DNA of 64,000 nt from NCBI GenBank assembly GCA_013697725.1, contig JACCWI010000059.1:1-64000 (forward strand), in the 5' to 3' direction. Source of the DNA: Tatlockia sp. (GTDB lineage: Bacteria > Pseudomonadota > Gammaproteobacteria > Legionellales > Legionellaceae). Made by a program: the position numbers and the translations under genes. The notes beneath the pieces are model-generated. The model was not told where the DNA came from. It searched no databases and was given only the letters and a program-made list of their open reading frames with translations. This document shows positions 9,301-17,496 of the stretch, piece by piece (within the stretch, counting starts at the first letter, position 1; each line of letters opens with the position of its first letter).

Positions 9301-10467
9301 ATGAATAAGAAAATACTATTAGTTGATGATGAGCCGCAAATTCTAAGGGTTTTAAAGGCCTTATTCATCAAAAATGGTTATAAAGTGTTTACCGCCTCAA
9401 CTGCTGATGAGGCTTTAATATTATTAGCAACAACACCAGTTCAAGTCATTATCTCTGATTATCGAATGCCTAAAGGAACAGGTGCTGAATTATTAAGTAA
9501 AGTTAAAGAGTTTTATCCTGAAATAATTCGATTAATCATGAGTGGTTATGCAGATTTTGATGTTATAGAAAAGAGTATTAATGAAGGTTCTATCTTTAAA
9601 TTCATTTCAAAGCCCTGGGATAATAATAGCCTGCTTAAAACAGTAGAAGATGCTCTAATCTACTATGCAGATAAAAATCCTAGTAAATGCATCATTTCGG
9701 AGGGTATTTTGGTTTGCGATAATGATTTAGAGCTGGCATTAGATGAAGATCAGTTTCTAATCTATTATCAGCCTATTATTGCAATGAATACGAATCAAAT
9801 TGTTGGTGCAGAAGCTTTATTGCGTTGGCAACATCCTGAAAAAGGATTACTCTTTCCCAGCCAATTTATTAAGCTTTGTGAAGACACGAAGTTGATCATT
9901 CCCATAGGTTTGGCGGCATTAAAAAAAGCTTGCCAGCAACTGAAACGTTGGCATCAAGAAGGCTTTACAGCGTTAAACGTTGCGGTTAACCTTTCCGCCA
10001 GCCAATTCAACCATCCAGGTTTAGTTGATAGAATCAAAGATATTATTTTGGAAACTAAAATCCCTCCTCAAAACCTCGACTTGGAAATTACTGAAAGTGT
10101 TCTTATTCAAAACGGTCAAAATATTTTGCAAGATTTATTGGAATTGAAGAAATTGGGTATCAAACTTTCTTTAGATGACTTTGGAACAGGGTATTCCTCT
10201 TTGAGTTATCTCAGTAAGTTTCCCATCAATTCGTTAAAAATTGATAAATCGTTTATTCAAGAAATAGCAACGAATTCTAAGACACTGGAAATTGTTACCA
10301 TGACCATTAATTTAGCGAAAACACTAAATTTAGTCACTATAGCTGAAGGCGTTGAAACTCAGTTAGAATTAGAACTATTAAAAAAAATGCACTGTGATTT
10401 AGTTCAAGGATATTTATTTAGCAAACCAGTTCCCGATGAAGAATTTCATCAATTGCTTAACCAATAA
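9301..10467 (+). CDS. response regulator with EAL domain (c-di-GMP phosphodiesterase)
   Basis: A 388-residue protein. The receiver domain (1 to about 125) has LLVDDEP, acceptor Asp in IISDYRMP, MSGYAD and the KPWD lysine, as in RpfG/PdeR-type regulators. The EAL domain (about 140-388) has GAEALLRW with the EAL metal Glu, DLEITESVL, LDDFGTGYSSLSYL (loop 6 and catalytic acids), IDKSFI and AEGVET. All usual catalytic motifs are present, so it should hydrolyse c-di-GMP to pGpG, gated by phosphorylation. The likely partner kinase is encoded immediately upstream. A c-di-GMP-responsive Pel locus lies in the same window, a plausible but unproven target. Confidence 0.9.
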   Translation: MNKKILLVDDEPQILRVLKALFIKNGYKVFTASTADEALILLATTPVQVIISDYRMPKGTGAELLSKVKEFYPEIIRLIMSGYADFDVIEKSINEGSIFKFISKPWDNNSLLKTVEDALIYYADKNPSKCIISEGILVCDNDLELALDEDQFLIYYQPIIAMNTNQIVGAEALLRWQHPEKGLLFPSQFIKLCEDTKLIIPIGLAALKKACQQLKRWHQEGFTALNVAVNLSASQFNHPGLVDRIKDIILETKIPPQNLDLEITESVLIQNGQNILQDLLELKKLGIKLSLDDFGTGYSSLSYLSKFPINSLKIDKSFIQEIATNSKTLEIVTMTINLAKTLNLVTIAEGVETQLELELLKKMHCDLVQGYLFSKPVPDEEFHQLLNQ

Positions 10468-10600
10468 AGATTCAAGTTCAAACTAAAAAAATAACCTTTG
10501 CCCTTACCAAAATACAAACGACTCAGTAGCCAACTGATGTGATTTTAATCACCGTTTAAATTTAAAATTATTCTCTAATCTTGTAAAATTTAAATCAATT

Positions 10601-11038
10601 TTACTTCATAACCATACACCTGGGCCCCCTACAACTTGGCGGTAACAAGCGGGCACGACAAATTACATTAGGGTTTTCGGGGTGAAGTTCAACAGAATAA
10701 TTTTGACAGCAGGCAGGTGAATCACCATTGAGGCATAAGATTAGACAGAGTTGCCGGGGTTTGCCTTTAAGGCGAATGAGCACTGGCATGGCCTTAGATA
10801 CGTCAAACAAACAAAACCCATTTTCCATTGGGAAACAGGCTTTTTTTGTAAAGTTTATCGCAACACCCGGGGTAGTTATGCGTAAACCAGCATAGGGATA
10901 ATAATAAAAGGGATTGGTCGTACGTATGAGTAGCTTTGTACCTTTTGCACTCACTTCGAAGGACGGCATAGTTTTATGACAGGATTGGATGAAAAAAAAG
11001 GAAACTAATAAAATTAAACTCATTAAAATTTTTTTCAT
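10601..11038 (-). CDS. small Cys-rich lipoprotein related to the secreted protein at 37160
   Basis: A 145-residue protein with a lipoprotein signal peptide (hydrophobic LILLVSFFFIQ then SC as the lipobox Cys, about residue 20). The mature part has two blocks: YYYPYAGLRITTPG with a following NGFCLFDVS, and LCLNGDSPACCQNYSV. The secreted propeller protein at 37160 has the same two blocks in reverse order, so both seem built from one repeating Cys-containing motif cut at different points. No enzymatic motif is visible. It is probably anchored in the envelope; function unknown. Confidence 0.6.
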   Translation of the reverse strand: MKKILMSLILLVSFFFIQSCHKTMPSFEVSAKGTKLLIRTTNPFYYYPYAGLRITTPGVAINFTKKACFPMENGFCLFDVSKAMPVLIRLKGKPRQLCLILCLNGDSPACCQNYSVELHPENPNVICRARLLPPSCRGPRCMVMK

Positions 11039-11161
11039 TTACTTTTTTAATCCTGTATAAAAGTAATTCCTCTTTTATTCTAATGAAAAATGCTTACTAA
11101 TCATAGTTAAGGTTTTATAAATCATTGTATAATTTAAAATTCTATTCAAACTAAGGATTAA

Positions 11162-12382
11162 ATGTCTAACCTGGCATCTCAATATTTAAAATTAAGTATT
11201 TTGCTAGCTTGGTTATTTCCTTATCATGCCTATGCATCTTTTATTGAATCTACTATTGGAACCGCGGTAGTCAATGATGCGACAGCGACTTATCATAATC
11301 CCGCCGCTTTAACCCTTTTAAAAAATCGGCAGCTGATTGCTTTAAATACAGTTGCTAAATTTAATACCCTTTTTATTGGGCAGTCCACTCAGTCTATGAG
11401 CCATTTAACTCAAGCAGGTCGTACACGCAATCAAACTAATTTTTATCTTCCTTCAGGCTATTTAGGTTTGCCACTAAACGCTAAGGTCACTGCAGGCTTA
11501 GCACTAATTGCTAATTCATTTAATAAAGATTTAGATGGCAATTCCATCTTGCGCTATGCACAATCTAATTCGCAGATAGAAAATATTGACTTTCTACCTG
11601 CACTTGGCATTAAACTAAATGATAATTTTTCAATAGGGGCCGGTCTAAATTTTTCAGGAGCAAAGTTTATTCTTGAGCCTGTTTCGGGATTTACAAGCAT
11701 CAATATTCCTGACCGTCAAAGTCTTAATCAAACTCAGGGCAACTCTTTAGGTGGTGATTGTGGCCTAGTGTGGAAACCAAAAACATCAACCCTGCTAGGG
11801 TTTAATTTCCGCAGCGCGAATGTATATCGTCAAAGGGGTTCAAGCCTACTGAAAACGATTCCACCGCTAAAATCTAACAACCATCATTTTAAATTCTGGA
11901 CTCCTGCACGAGCAGTATTTTCAATTAATCAATTTTTGTCTGATAAATTAGGCTTAATAGGAACCATTCAATATATTCAATGGTCTATTTTTAAAACGCT
12001 AACGCTTCAAAACGTGGCAACGCAAATTGGATCTAGAGCAACAATCCTTACTAAAGCGGACGTGCCTTATCATTTGCATAATTCCTGGGTATTAACCTTA
12101 GGAACTCATTACCGTGCGACAGAAAAATGCATAATTCGGGTAGCAGGCACCTATAATCAATCACCAGGAAATCTAAATTATCAGATTTCAAATGGAGATA
12201 GCTTTACAGTCGGCGGTTCAATTGGGTACGACTTTAATAAACATGTTTCAATAGATGCAAGTTATGCCCATGGATTTTTTAAAACCGCTAATATCCATAT
12301 TGATTCCGCAAGAAACTTAATTGAGGGTATTAATCAGGCCTCTAGGGATGGGATTTCATTAAAATTAATTATAAATTTATGA
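11162..12382 (+). CDS. FadL/OMPP1-family outer-membrane transport protein
   Basis: A 406-residue outer-membrane barrel of the FadL/TodX family. A signal peptide ends near AYAS (about residue 26). The mature N-terminus has the family hallmark: an early Gly/Ala stretch followed by DATATYHNPAALTLL, matching the N-P-A plug region of FadL. Alternating hydrophobic strands run to the end (ISLKLIINL). FadL proteins let long-chain fatty acids or other hydrophobic compounds diffuse through the outer membrane. It is monocistronic, with a terminator downstream. The C-terminal residue is Leu rather than the more usual aromatic. Substrate unproven. Confidence 0.75.
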   Translation: MSNLASQYLKLSILLAWLFPYHAYASFIESTIGTAVVNDATATYHNPAALTLLKNRQLIALNTVAKFNTLFIGQSTQSMSHLTQAGRTRNQTNFYLPSGYLGLPLNAKVTAGLALIANSFNKDLDGNSILRYAQSNSQIENIDFLPALGIKLNDNFSIGAGLNFSGAKFILEPVSGFTSINIPDRQSLNQTQGNSLGGDCGLVWKPKTSTLLGFNFRSANVYRQRGSSLLKTIPPLKSNNHHFKFWTPARAVFSINQFLSDKLGLIGTIQYIQWSIFKTLTLQNVATQIGSRATILTKADVPYHLHNSWVLTLGTHYRATEKCIIRVAGTYNQSPGNLNYQISNGDSFTVGGSIGYDFNKHVSIDASYAHGFFKTANIHIDSARNLIEGINQASRDGISLKLIINL

Positions 12383-12438
12383 GAGTGAGGAATTTAATGA
12401 TATAAACCTTGATTACGCTTGCAATCTTTATAAATAAA

Positions 12439-12476
12439 ACCAACGTACCCTTGATCTGAGAGGGATGTTGGTCTTT
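12439..12476 (+). terminator. rho-independent terminator after the FadL-like gene
   Basis: The arms ACCAAC and GTTGGT (12439-12444 and 12467-12472), with CCCT/AGGG pairing inside, form a hairpin followed by CTTTT. Confidence 0.6.
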
Positions 12477-12599
12477 TATTGAGTTTCAATTTTTATGAAG
12501 AGATATAGAGCAACAGGTGTTTAATGTTAGGCAACGCCTTTATCATTCAGCAAAACGTCTAAATTATTATGCTTTAGATAAATTTAAGTTGGATTTCCT

Positions 12600-12631
12600 A
12601 AAAGGTCTTCTTCTGGATGAAAAGACCTTTT
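12600..12631 (-). terminator. terminator after the KfrA-like gene
   Basis: A perfect 10-base stem, AAAAGGTCTT (12600-12609) with AAGACCTTTT (12622-12631), separated by 12 bases. It lies just past the stop of the minus-strand gene ending at 12644; the minus-strand copy ends in a T run. Confidence 0.6.
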
Positions 12632-12643
12632 AGAGTATTGAAT

Positions 12644-13291
12644 TCAAGAATCAAATTTATACTGAAAAACCGGCTTATAAATCGAACCACGCTTTTCACG
12701 TTTTAAAGACTTCACCAACAATTTAGCTGCTGTTGTTTCACGACGACTTGCATCGAGTTCTTCGCGCATTAAAGATAATTTTTTTGAATAGGCGGACTGC
12801 ATAGCATCAAGTTCCCTTTTTAAGCGTTCGCATTCATCTTGCTTATCACAGACTGTCTTTTCAAGCTCTTTAAGATGCTCTTTTGTATTTTCATTTAAAT
12901 TAATCACTTGCAAGATTTTATCTTTAATCTCTAAAAGTGGCTGAACAATATGGTTAGTAAGCGGGTAGCTATTTTCTGAAGAAAAATTAAATGCCTCATA
13001 ACTGTTTTCAATTTCTTTAATCAAGCACTCTACTGAAGTAAAAACAGATTGAAGGAGATTGCATCCATCAAATTCTTCCTCAGATAAAGTAGATAGCCAA
13101 TCCACCCCAGAACAATTGGCTGCTTGCTGATCCCACCATTGATAGAGATACTTAAGTGCAGTTTTACGATTAGTTTTCGCCTTGGAACATATCTCTTCGA
13201 CATCAGGGATTAATTGATTATCACTTCGCTCGAAAAGCTGTTCGATAACGTTTACCACACGTGATTTTAAAGCTTTATTATTATTTTTCAT
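12644..13291 (-). CDS. KfrA-like DNA-binding coiled-coil protein
   Basis: A 215-residue protein from ATG 13291, chosen because GGGAG precedes it by 8 bases; a GTG at 13300 would sit on that site. Residues 1-50 look like the KfrA N-terminal DNA-binding domain (ALKSRVVNVIEQLFER, then a helix-turn-helix-like CSKAKTNRKTALKYLYQWW). Residues about 110-205 form a long charged coiled coil. KfrA proteins are plasmid repressors and nucleoid-like factors that bind palindromes at their own promoters. A perfect 13+13 palindrome lies in the divergent region towards the RecX-like gene. Assignment rests on layout and partial motif similarity; other coiled-coil regulators are possible. Confidence 0.5.
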   Translation of the reverse strand: MKNNNKALKSRVVNVIEQLFERSDNQLIPDVEEICSKAKTNRKTALKYLYQWWDQQAANCSGVDWLSTLSEEEFDGCNLLQSVFTSVECLIKEIENSYEAFNFSSENSYPLTNHIVQPLLEIKDKILQVINLNENTKEHLKELEKTVCDKQDECERLKRELDAMQSAYSKKLSLMREELDASRRETTAAKLLVKSLKREKRGSIYKPVFQYKFDS

Positions 13292-13567
13292 AGGTACCAC
13301 TCCCTCTGCTAATGAAATAGAAACTACCGCAGGCAGTTTAACTAGAAAATAATAGTTTCCTCCTATTAAAATTTAAAAGAGCTAATCATTACAATTACTA
13401 AATGTAAAATTAAAAACACACTAGCCCTTTTAATATTCAATTTAACCCTATCAAAAAATGTCTAAGGTTGCAAATTTTTGCGACATATAGTGACATTTTA
13501 TAAGTGACCTTTATTATCTGAAATTATTGATGCAAATTATGGATTAGTTTTTGTGACGGTAAATATT

Positions 13568-13598
13568 ATATTTTGTCAAAAAATATTTGACAAAATAT
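13568..13598. promoter_or_regulatory. perfect 13-bp inverted repeat, probable operator
   Basis: ATATTTTGTCAAA (13568-13580) and its exact reverse complement (13586-13598) are separated by AAATA. The repeat overlaps the -35 box of the promoter facing the RecX-like gene and lies between two divergent genes, one for a KfrA-like protein, a family whose members bind palindromes. It is most simply an operator. Confidence 0.6.
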
Positions 13599-13614
13599 GG
13601 CAAAATGTTAAGAT
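13587..13614 (+). promoter_or_regulatory. probable promoter of the RecX-like gene
   Basis: A consensus -35 TTGACA (13587-13592), a 16-base spacer and TAAGAT (13609-13614). The right arm of the palindrome covers the -35 box, so an occupied operator should block it. Confidence 0.45.
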
Positions 13615-13679
13615 GAGTTTTTTTAATGTTCTAATTGGGATAGAAATCAAAGATTGATTTCAGTTTAGGAGAAAGAGCC

Positions 13680-14156
13680 ATGAACATGATGACTGCGTCA
13701 CTTAATTATTTATCTGCTAGACAGCGTAGCGAAAAAACAGTAAGGACTTATTTGGAAGAAGAATTCGGTAATACAAAAAAAATTCATCCGCAAATCAGTG
13801 CATTATTAGAACAGTTAAAAGCTGAGCGATTGATAGATGACGCACGTTTAGCTAAAACCCTAGCCTCTCACTATACTCACAAAGGAAACCGTTTTATTGC
13901 CGAATTACTTAAGGATAATGGAATACCAGAGCAAATTATTTCAGATACACTTTCTCAATTGGAAAGTGAAGTTATCCGAGCCTTAAAAGAATTAACAAAT
14001 CGCTTAGGGGGATTTTGGGATAATTCTGAAGCTACTATCTCTTTTGCTTATCGCTTTCTTAACGGGCGTCGCTATTCTCATCTAACCGCACGTATTGTAG
14101 TTAATGAATTGTCTTCTTTGAATTTAATTAGCAGCCCTCAGAAAAGAGTTGCATGA
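13680..14156 (+). CDS. RecX-like regulatory protein
   Basis: A 158-residue, all-helical protein resembling RecX, which binds RecA filaments and inhibits them. The N-terminal signature is good: LNYLSARQRSEKTVRTYLEE, followed by a three-helix repeat (LLEQLKAERLIDDARLAKTL and a second, weaker copy around YRFLNGRRYSHLTARIVVNEL). An AGGAG site 8 bases before the ATG supports the start. It is not next to recA; the neighbour is the KfrA-like gene, with a palindrome over the promoter. It may be a second RecX paralogue from a plasmid or mobile element, or a derived protein with another partner. Confidence 0.6.
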   Translation: MNMMTASLNYLSARQRSEKTVRTYLEEEFGNTKKIHPQISALLEQLKAERLIDDARLAKTLASHYTHKGNRFIAELLKDNGIPEQIISDTLSQLESEVIRALKELTNRLGGFWDNSEATISFAYRFLNGRRYSHLTARIVVNELSSLNLISSPQKRVA

Positions 14157-14173
14157 TTGCGAGGGTAAAAAAA

Positions 14174-14219
14174 ACAGGGCAGAGTTCTGATGAATAAAAT
14201 TACTCTGCCCTGTGTTTTT
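14174..14219. terminator. bidirectional terminator
   Basis: ACAGGGCAGAGT (14174-14185) pairs perfectly with ACTCTGCCCTGT (14202-14213). A-tract and T-tract flanks make it work for both the RecX-like gene and the convergent small gene ending at 14218. Confidence 0.75.
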
Positions 14220-14535
14220 AGGATTCAGCTTTTTCTTTATTAAATTGTTTCCACTCTAGGTCTTTCCGAAAAACATGCTCAGCTGCTTGCTCAATGAAGT
14301 ATCCTAAATCGAAAATTCCGGACCATTCACAATAGTGTTTGATTTGCGTTAGAACCGTTACATTAACTTTTGCTTTAATCGGCACTTTCTGTAAATTGCT
14401 TTTATTTTTAATAATCGCCATCTCTAAGCCCTCATCATTTTTCGTTAGAACGCCTCCTAAGAGACTTGGAAATATAACATCATGGCACTCAATGTGCCAT
14501 TTTTTTCTACCTGGGCGAAGCTCATAAATTTTCAT
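14218..14535 (-). CDS. small putative DNA-binding protein, divergent member of a three-gene family
   Basis: A 105-residue protein. Its second half matches the two 70-72 residue proteins at 14687 and 33024: a short beta-like stretch (IKAKVNVTV), then ITEYC-type helix IKHYCEWSGI, a FIEQA helix and a final WKQF. A short strand followed by two helices with a conserved Gly turn is the layout of ribbon-helix-helix repressors, so DNA binding is plausible. The first 55 residues (MKIYELRPGRKKWHIECHD) are unique to this member. It is divergent from the 14687 gene across 151 bases that contain a TTTTGTGAC motif. No strong ribosome site is seen. Function inferred only. Confidence 0.5.
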   Translation of the reverse strand: MKIYELRPGRKKWHIECHDVIFPSLLGGVLTKNDEGLEMAIIKNKSNLQKVPIKAKVNVTVLTQIKHYCEWSGIFDLGYFIEQAAEHVFRKDLEWKQFNKEKAES

Positions 14536-14686
14536 TAACTAGTCTTGACACCAATTTTGTGACTAAAATCTTATAAAATTAATTGTAATTTAATCGTCTA
14601 TTTACGTTAGGAAAGCTGGCTTAAGTGAGGCAGACATCTTACAATTATTTATGACAACTAATTTGCTAAATTGAGGGAGATCTTTA

Positions 14687-14905
14687 ATGCTAATCACTAA
14701 AGAACCTGGGCCAGAAAAAAAAATACAATTTCGCCTGCGTATGAATGAATCCGTGTTTAATGAAATCACCGAATATTGTCAGTGGGCAGGAATAGGTGTT
14801 CGCGATTTTTTTATTGAGCAATCCTGTAAATATATTTTCAATAACGATAAAGATTGGAAATTATATAAAGAACAACAGACGTCTAAAGATCAGGAACAGG
14901 ATTAG
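14687..14905 (+). CDS. small ribbon-helix-helix-like protein
   Basis: A 72-residue protein preceded by GGGAG 7 bases before the ATG. The layout is a short strand (KKIQFRLRM), helix (VFNEITEYCQWAGI), turn and second helix (VRDFFIEQSCKYIF), then a charged tail. This resembles ribbon-helix-helix DNA-binding proteins, which act as dimers. It is close to 85% identical to the protein at 33024 and more distantly related to its neighbour at 14218. The near identity of two unlinked copies suggests recent duplication or transfer. No partner or target is known. Confidence 0.6.
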   Translation: MLITKEPGPEKKIQFRLRMNESVFNEITEYCQWAGIGVRDFFIEQSCKYIFNNDKDWKLYKEQQTSKDQEQD

Positions 14906-15314
14906 CTTTTATTCAATTATTTGAAACTAACAAAACCGTTTAAATTCCTACTCTATTTAATCCACCTCTCATCTTAATTTTTTATTATCCAGTTACAGGT
15001 TGTTATAGTCCTACACACAGCCTTATCCACCGATTTTGTGGATAACCCGTCGCTGTCGCTTAATGTTTTGCTTTTAATTAATCCAATTCGCTTTATTATT
15101 TGAGTGAATCCAAGACGCCTATGCAATAATTACAATAGTATCCCTAAAAATCGAAGTTTTAATCTATTTAGTAATGATAATGTTCAAACTTCAACTTTTT
15201 AATAATTTTAGAAATAAAAAGACCAGAATATCAAATTCAAGCAAGAAAAATTAAGGCGAATTAACTTAACTGCCGCAACACAGTTTGAATAGATGATTTA
15301 ACGACTTCAATAAA
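14906..15314. other. intergenic region with inverted DnaA boxes
   Basis: No gene seen in 409 bases. The only structure I find is the DnaA-box pair at 15023-15045. The rest, especially 15120-15250, is A/T-rich. Confidence 0.6.
15023..15045. repeat. inverted pair of DnaA-box-like sites
   Basis: TTATCCACC (15023-15031) and, on the opposite strand, TTATCCACA (15037-15045), the latter an exact match to the DnaA-box consensus. They share an 8-base stem with a 7-base loop. There is no T-tract after it, so a terminator is less likely. Confidence 0.5.
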
Positions 15315-16361
15315 CTATGCTGATTCAAATGCTGCAAGCCAAAGTAAAAATAAATTATCTTCATCCAGATTTAGAATTTTTTTGGCATTTGTAGTTTTCC
15401 ATTTCTCCAGTTTTCCTTCCTGCCACCAACTCACAATTAAGGGATAAATGTAATTTTTCTGACAAATTTTAGGGGTATGTCCTAATTGATTAGACACTTC
15501 CAGGATAATGTCCTTTAAACCTGCGGGAGGGTCATTTTCAATATAACTAAGTTCTAATAAACGCAAGAAAGTTTCTCGGCTTGCAATCCAGGTTCTAAAA
15601 TCTTTAGCGGTAAAGGGATGATTGGTTAATTCTTGAAGGTAAGCATTAATCTCCTGTGAAGTAACAATATTTAAAGCATTAGTTTCATCACGATATTTGA
15701 ATAATTCATAGCCTGGGATTTCTTCACATTTTCTTAAGACTCTAAGAATTTTTTTATCTTTTATATTAATATGCCAAAGTTTGGAGTTTTTACCTTCAAA
15801 ATCAAGGACCGCTTTATTTTCTTCAATGGAGAGGTGTTTTTTTCTCAGAGTCGTTAAGCCATAGGTTTTATTGGTTTTAGCGTAAACAGAATTACCTATT
15901 CGTATACATGATTTATCGAGAAGATAAAGAATAGCACAAATGATTTGAGTTTTATTTAGGGTTGGTGGCTGGCTTAGTTCTTTACTAACATGAGCTCTGA
16001 TTGAATCGATAGCGCGGCCAAAATGGATCATCGTATGAAATTTTTGTTGCTGACGCACTTCATGCCAAAGTGGATGATAACGGTATTGTTTACGATTTTT
16101 ATTATCCATCCCCGTTGCTTGAATATGACCATTAGGATAAGGACAAATCCATACTTTGTTGTAGGCAGGTGGAATAGCCAAGGCTTTGATGCGTTTCAGT
16201 TCATTTTTATCAGTCACCCTAGATCCGTCTGCATAATAAAAGGCGAAACCTTTACCATGTCGCTTACGACTAATACCAGGTGTTAAGTCGTTGACGTATC
16301 GCAAAGAAGCATTTTTTGCGCTTTTTTCACATTCTTCTATCGAATAAAGGGAAATAGGCAT
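15315..16361 (-). CDS. DNA topoisomerase IB (poxvirus-type)
   Basis: A 348-residue type IB topoisomerase from ATG 16361 (AGGAG 5 bases upstream; the frame opens 18 codons earlier without a ribosome site). The bacterial TopIB N-terminal domain shows YVNDLTPGISRKRHG, PPAYNKVWICP and NGHIQATGMDNKNRKQYRYH. The catalytic domain has CIRIGNSVYAKTNKTYGLTTL (Arg), DFRTWIASRETF (Arg of the K-R-H-R set) and LGHTPKICQKNYIYP with the nucleophile Tyr304. It relaxes supercoils through a 3'-phosphotyrosine intermediate. It diverges from the exonuclease-ligase pair, placing it in a DNA-repair neighbourhood. Confidence 0.92.
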   Translation of the reverse strand: MPISLYSIEECEKSAKNASLRYVNDLTPGISRKRHGKGFAFYYADGSRVTDKNELKRIKALAIPPAYNKVWICPYPNGHIQATGMDNKNRKQYRYHPLWHEVRQQQKFHTMIHFGRAIDSIRAHVSKELSQPPTLNKTQIICAILYLLDKSCIRIGNSVYAKTNKTYGLTTLRKKHLSIEENKAVLDFEGKNSKLWHINIKDKKILRVLRKCEEIPGYELFKYRDETNALNIVTSQEINAYLQELTNHPFTAKDFRTWIASRETFLRLLELSYIENDPPAGLKDIILEVSNQLGHTPKICQKNYIYPLIVSWWQEGKLEKWKTTNAKKILNLDEDNLFLLWLAAFESA

Positions 16362-16474
16362 GGTCTCTCCTGACAAAACAAAGTTCAATCTAGCTTCGCT
16401 CGGAATCAATGTCAATTTTATAAATCAAAGAATTTTAGAGTCTATACTTAGGCAATACACAAAAAAGCTTGCAT

Positions 16475-17494
16475 ATGATTAATACACGCTCAAACCCCAA
16501 ACAATGGCTCGCTGTCAAAGAACAGGGATTATATTGTCGCCCCGGCGATTTCTTTATCGATCCGGTTTTTCCAGTAAATCGAGCAGTGATAACGCATGCA
16601 CACGGTGACCATGCTCGCTCGGGCCATCAACATATCTATGCTACCCATGAAACTGTCGAAATTATGAAGATTCGCTATGGGGAAGATTGTGCCGGTAGCT
16701 TTCATAGCTTAAATTACTATGAACCGATTACCATTAATAAGGTAGACTGTTATTTGCTACCTGCAGGTCATATTCTTGGCAGTGCACAACTGGTGATGAG
16801 CTTTGATGGCGTTCGCGTTATTGTCTCAGGAGATTATAAACGTGCAGCGGATCCAACCTGCCCCCCTTTTGTCGTAGAGCCTTGTGATATATTTATCACT
16901 GAAGCCACCTTTGCTTTACCGGTGTTTAAGCATCCCCCCATTGAACAGGAAATGAATAAAGTATTAACCTCTTTAAACAGTTTTCCAGAGCGATGTCATT
17001 TGATAGGCGTTTATGGTTTAGGCAAGTGTCAGCGCTTTATTAAAGTCTTACGCTTAATGGGTTACCTTGATGCAATTTATCTTCATGGTGCCTTTGATAA
17101 ATTATGTAATTATTACAAATCCAAAGGAATTGATTTAGGTGATTTACAAAAAGCTTCAAGCTTAAATTTAAAAAGCTCGCAGGGAAAAATTGTTCTATGC
17201 CCTCCAGGAGCTTTACATGACCGATGGTCAAGGCGTTTTGCTAATGTTCTTGTGGCCATGGCTTCGGGTTGGATGCAAATTCGTGCACGTGCTAAACAAA
17301 AAGGAATCGAATTACCTTTAATAATTTCTGATCATGCCGACTGGTTTGAATTAATCCAAACTATCAAAGAGATTAATCCTAAAGAAGTTTGGGTTACTCA
17401 TGGGCAAGAAGATGCCCTTCTCTATTATTTAAAACAACAGGGCTATCAAGCACAAGCTTTGCACTTGTTGGGTTACGAAGATCATGAGGATTAA
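16475..17494 (+). CDS. ligase-associated metallo-beta-lactamase-fold DNA exonuclease
   Basis: A 339-residue protein from ATG 16475 (a TTG two codons earlier is in frame). The metallo-beta-lactamase motif HAHGDHARSGH binds the two metals; GHILGSAQ, VSGDYKRAADPTCPPF and the beta-CASP-like end SDHADWFEL...WVTHGQED complete the fold of the CPSF/SNM1-like bacterial exonucleases that occur with ATP-dependent ligases. The ligase starts 3 bases after its stop, so they are co-translated. Probable role: processing of DNA ends before ligation. The third typical partner, an Lhr helicase, is encoded 41 kb away. Confidence 0.9.
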   Translation: MINTRSNPKQWLAVKEQGLYCRPGDFFIDPVFPVNRAVITHAHGDHARSGHQHIYATHETVEIMKIRYGEDCAGSFHSLNYYEPITINKVDCYLLPAGHILGSAQLVMSFDGVRVIVSGDYKRAADPTCPPFVVEPCDIFITEATFALPVFKHPPIEQEMNKVLTSLNSFPERCHLIGVYGLGKCQRFIKVLRLMGYLDAIYLHGAFDKLCNYYKSKGIDLGDLQKASSLNLKSSQGKIVLCPPGALHDRWSRRFANVLVAMASGWMQIRARAKQKGIELPLIISDHADWFELIQTIKEINPKEVWVTHGQEDALLYYLKQQGYQAQALHLLGYEDHED

Positions 17495-17496
17495 CC

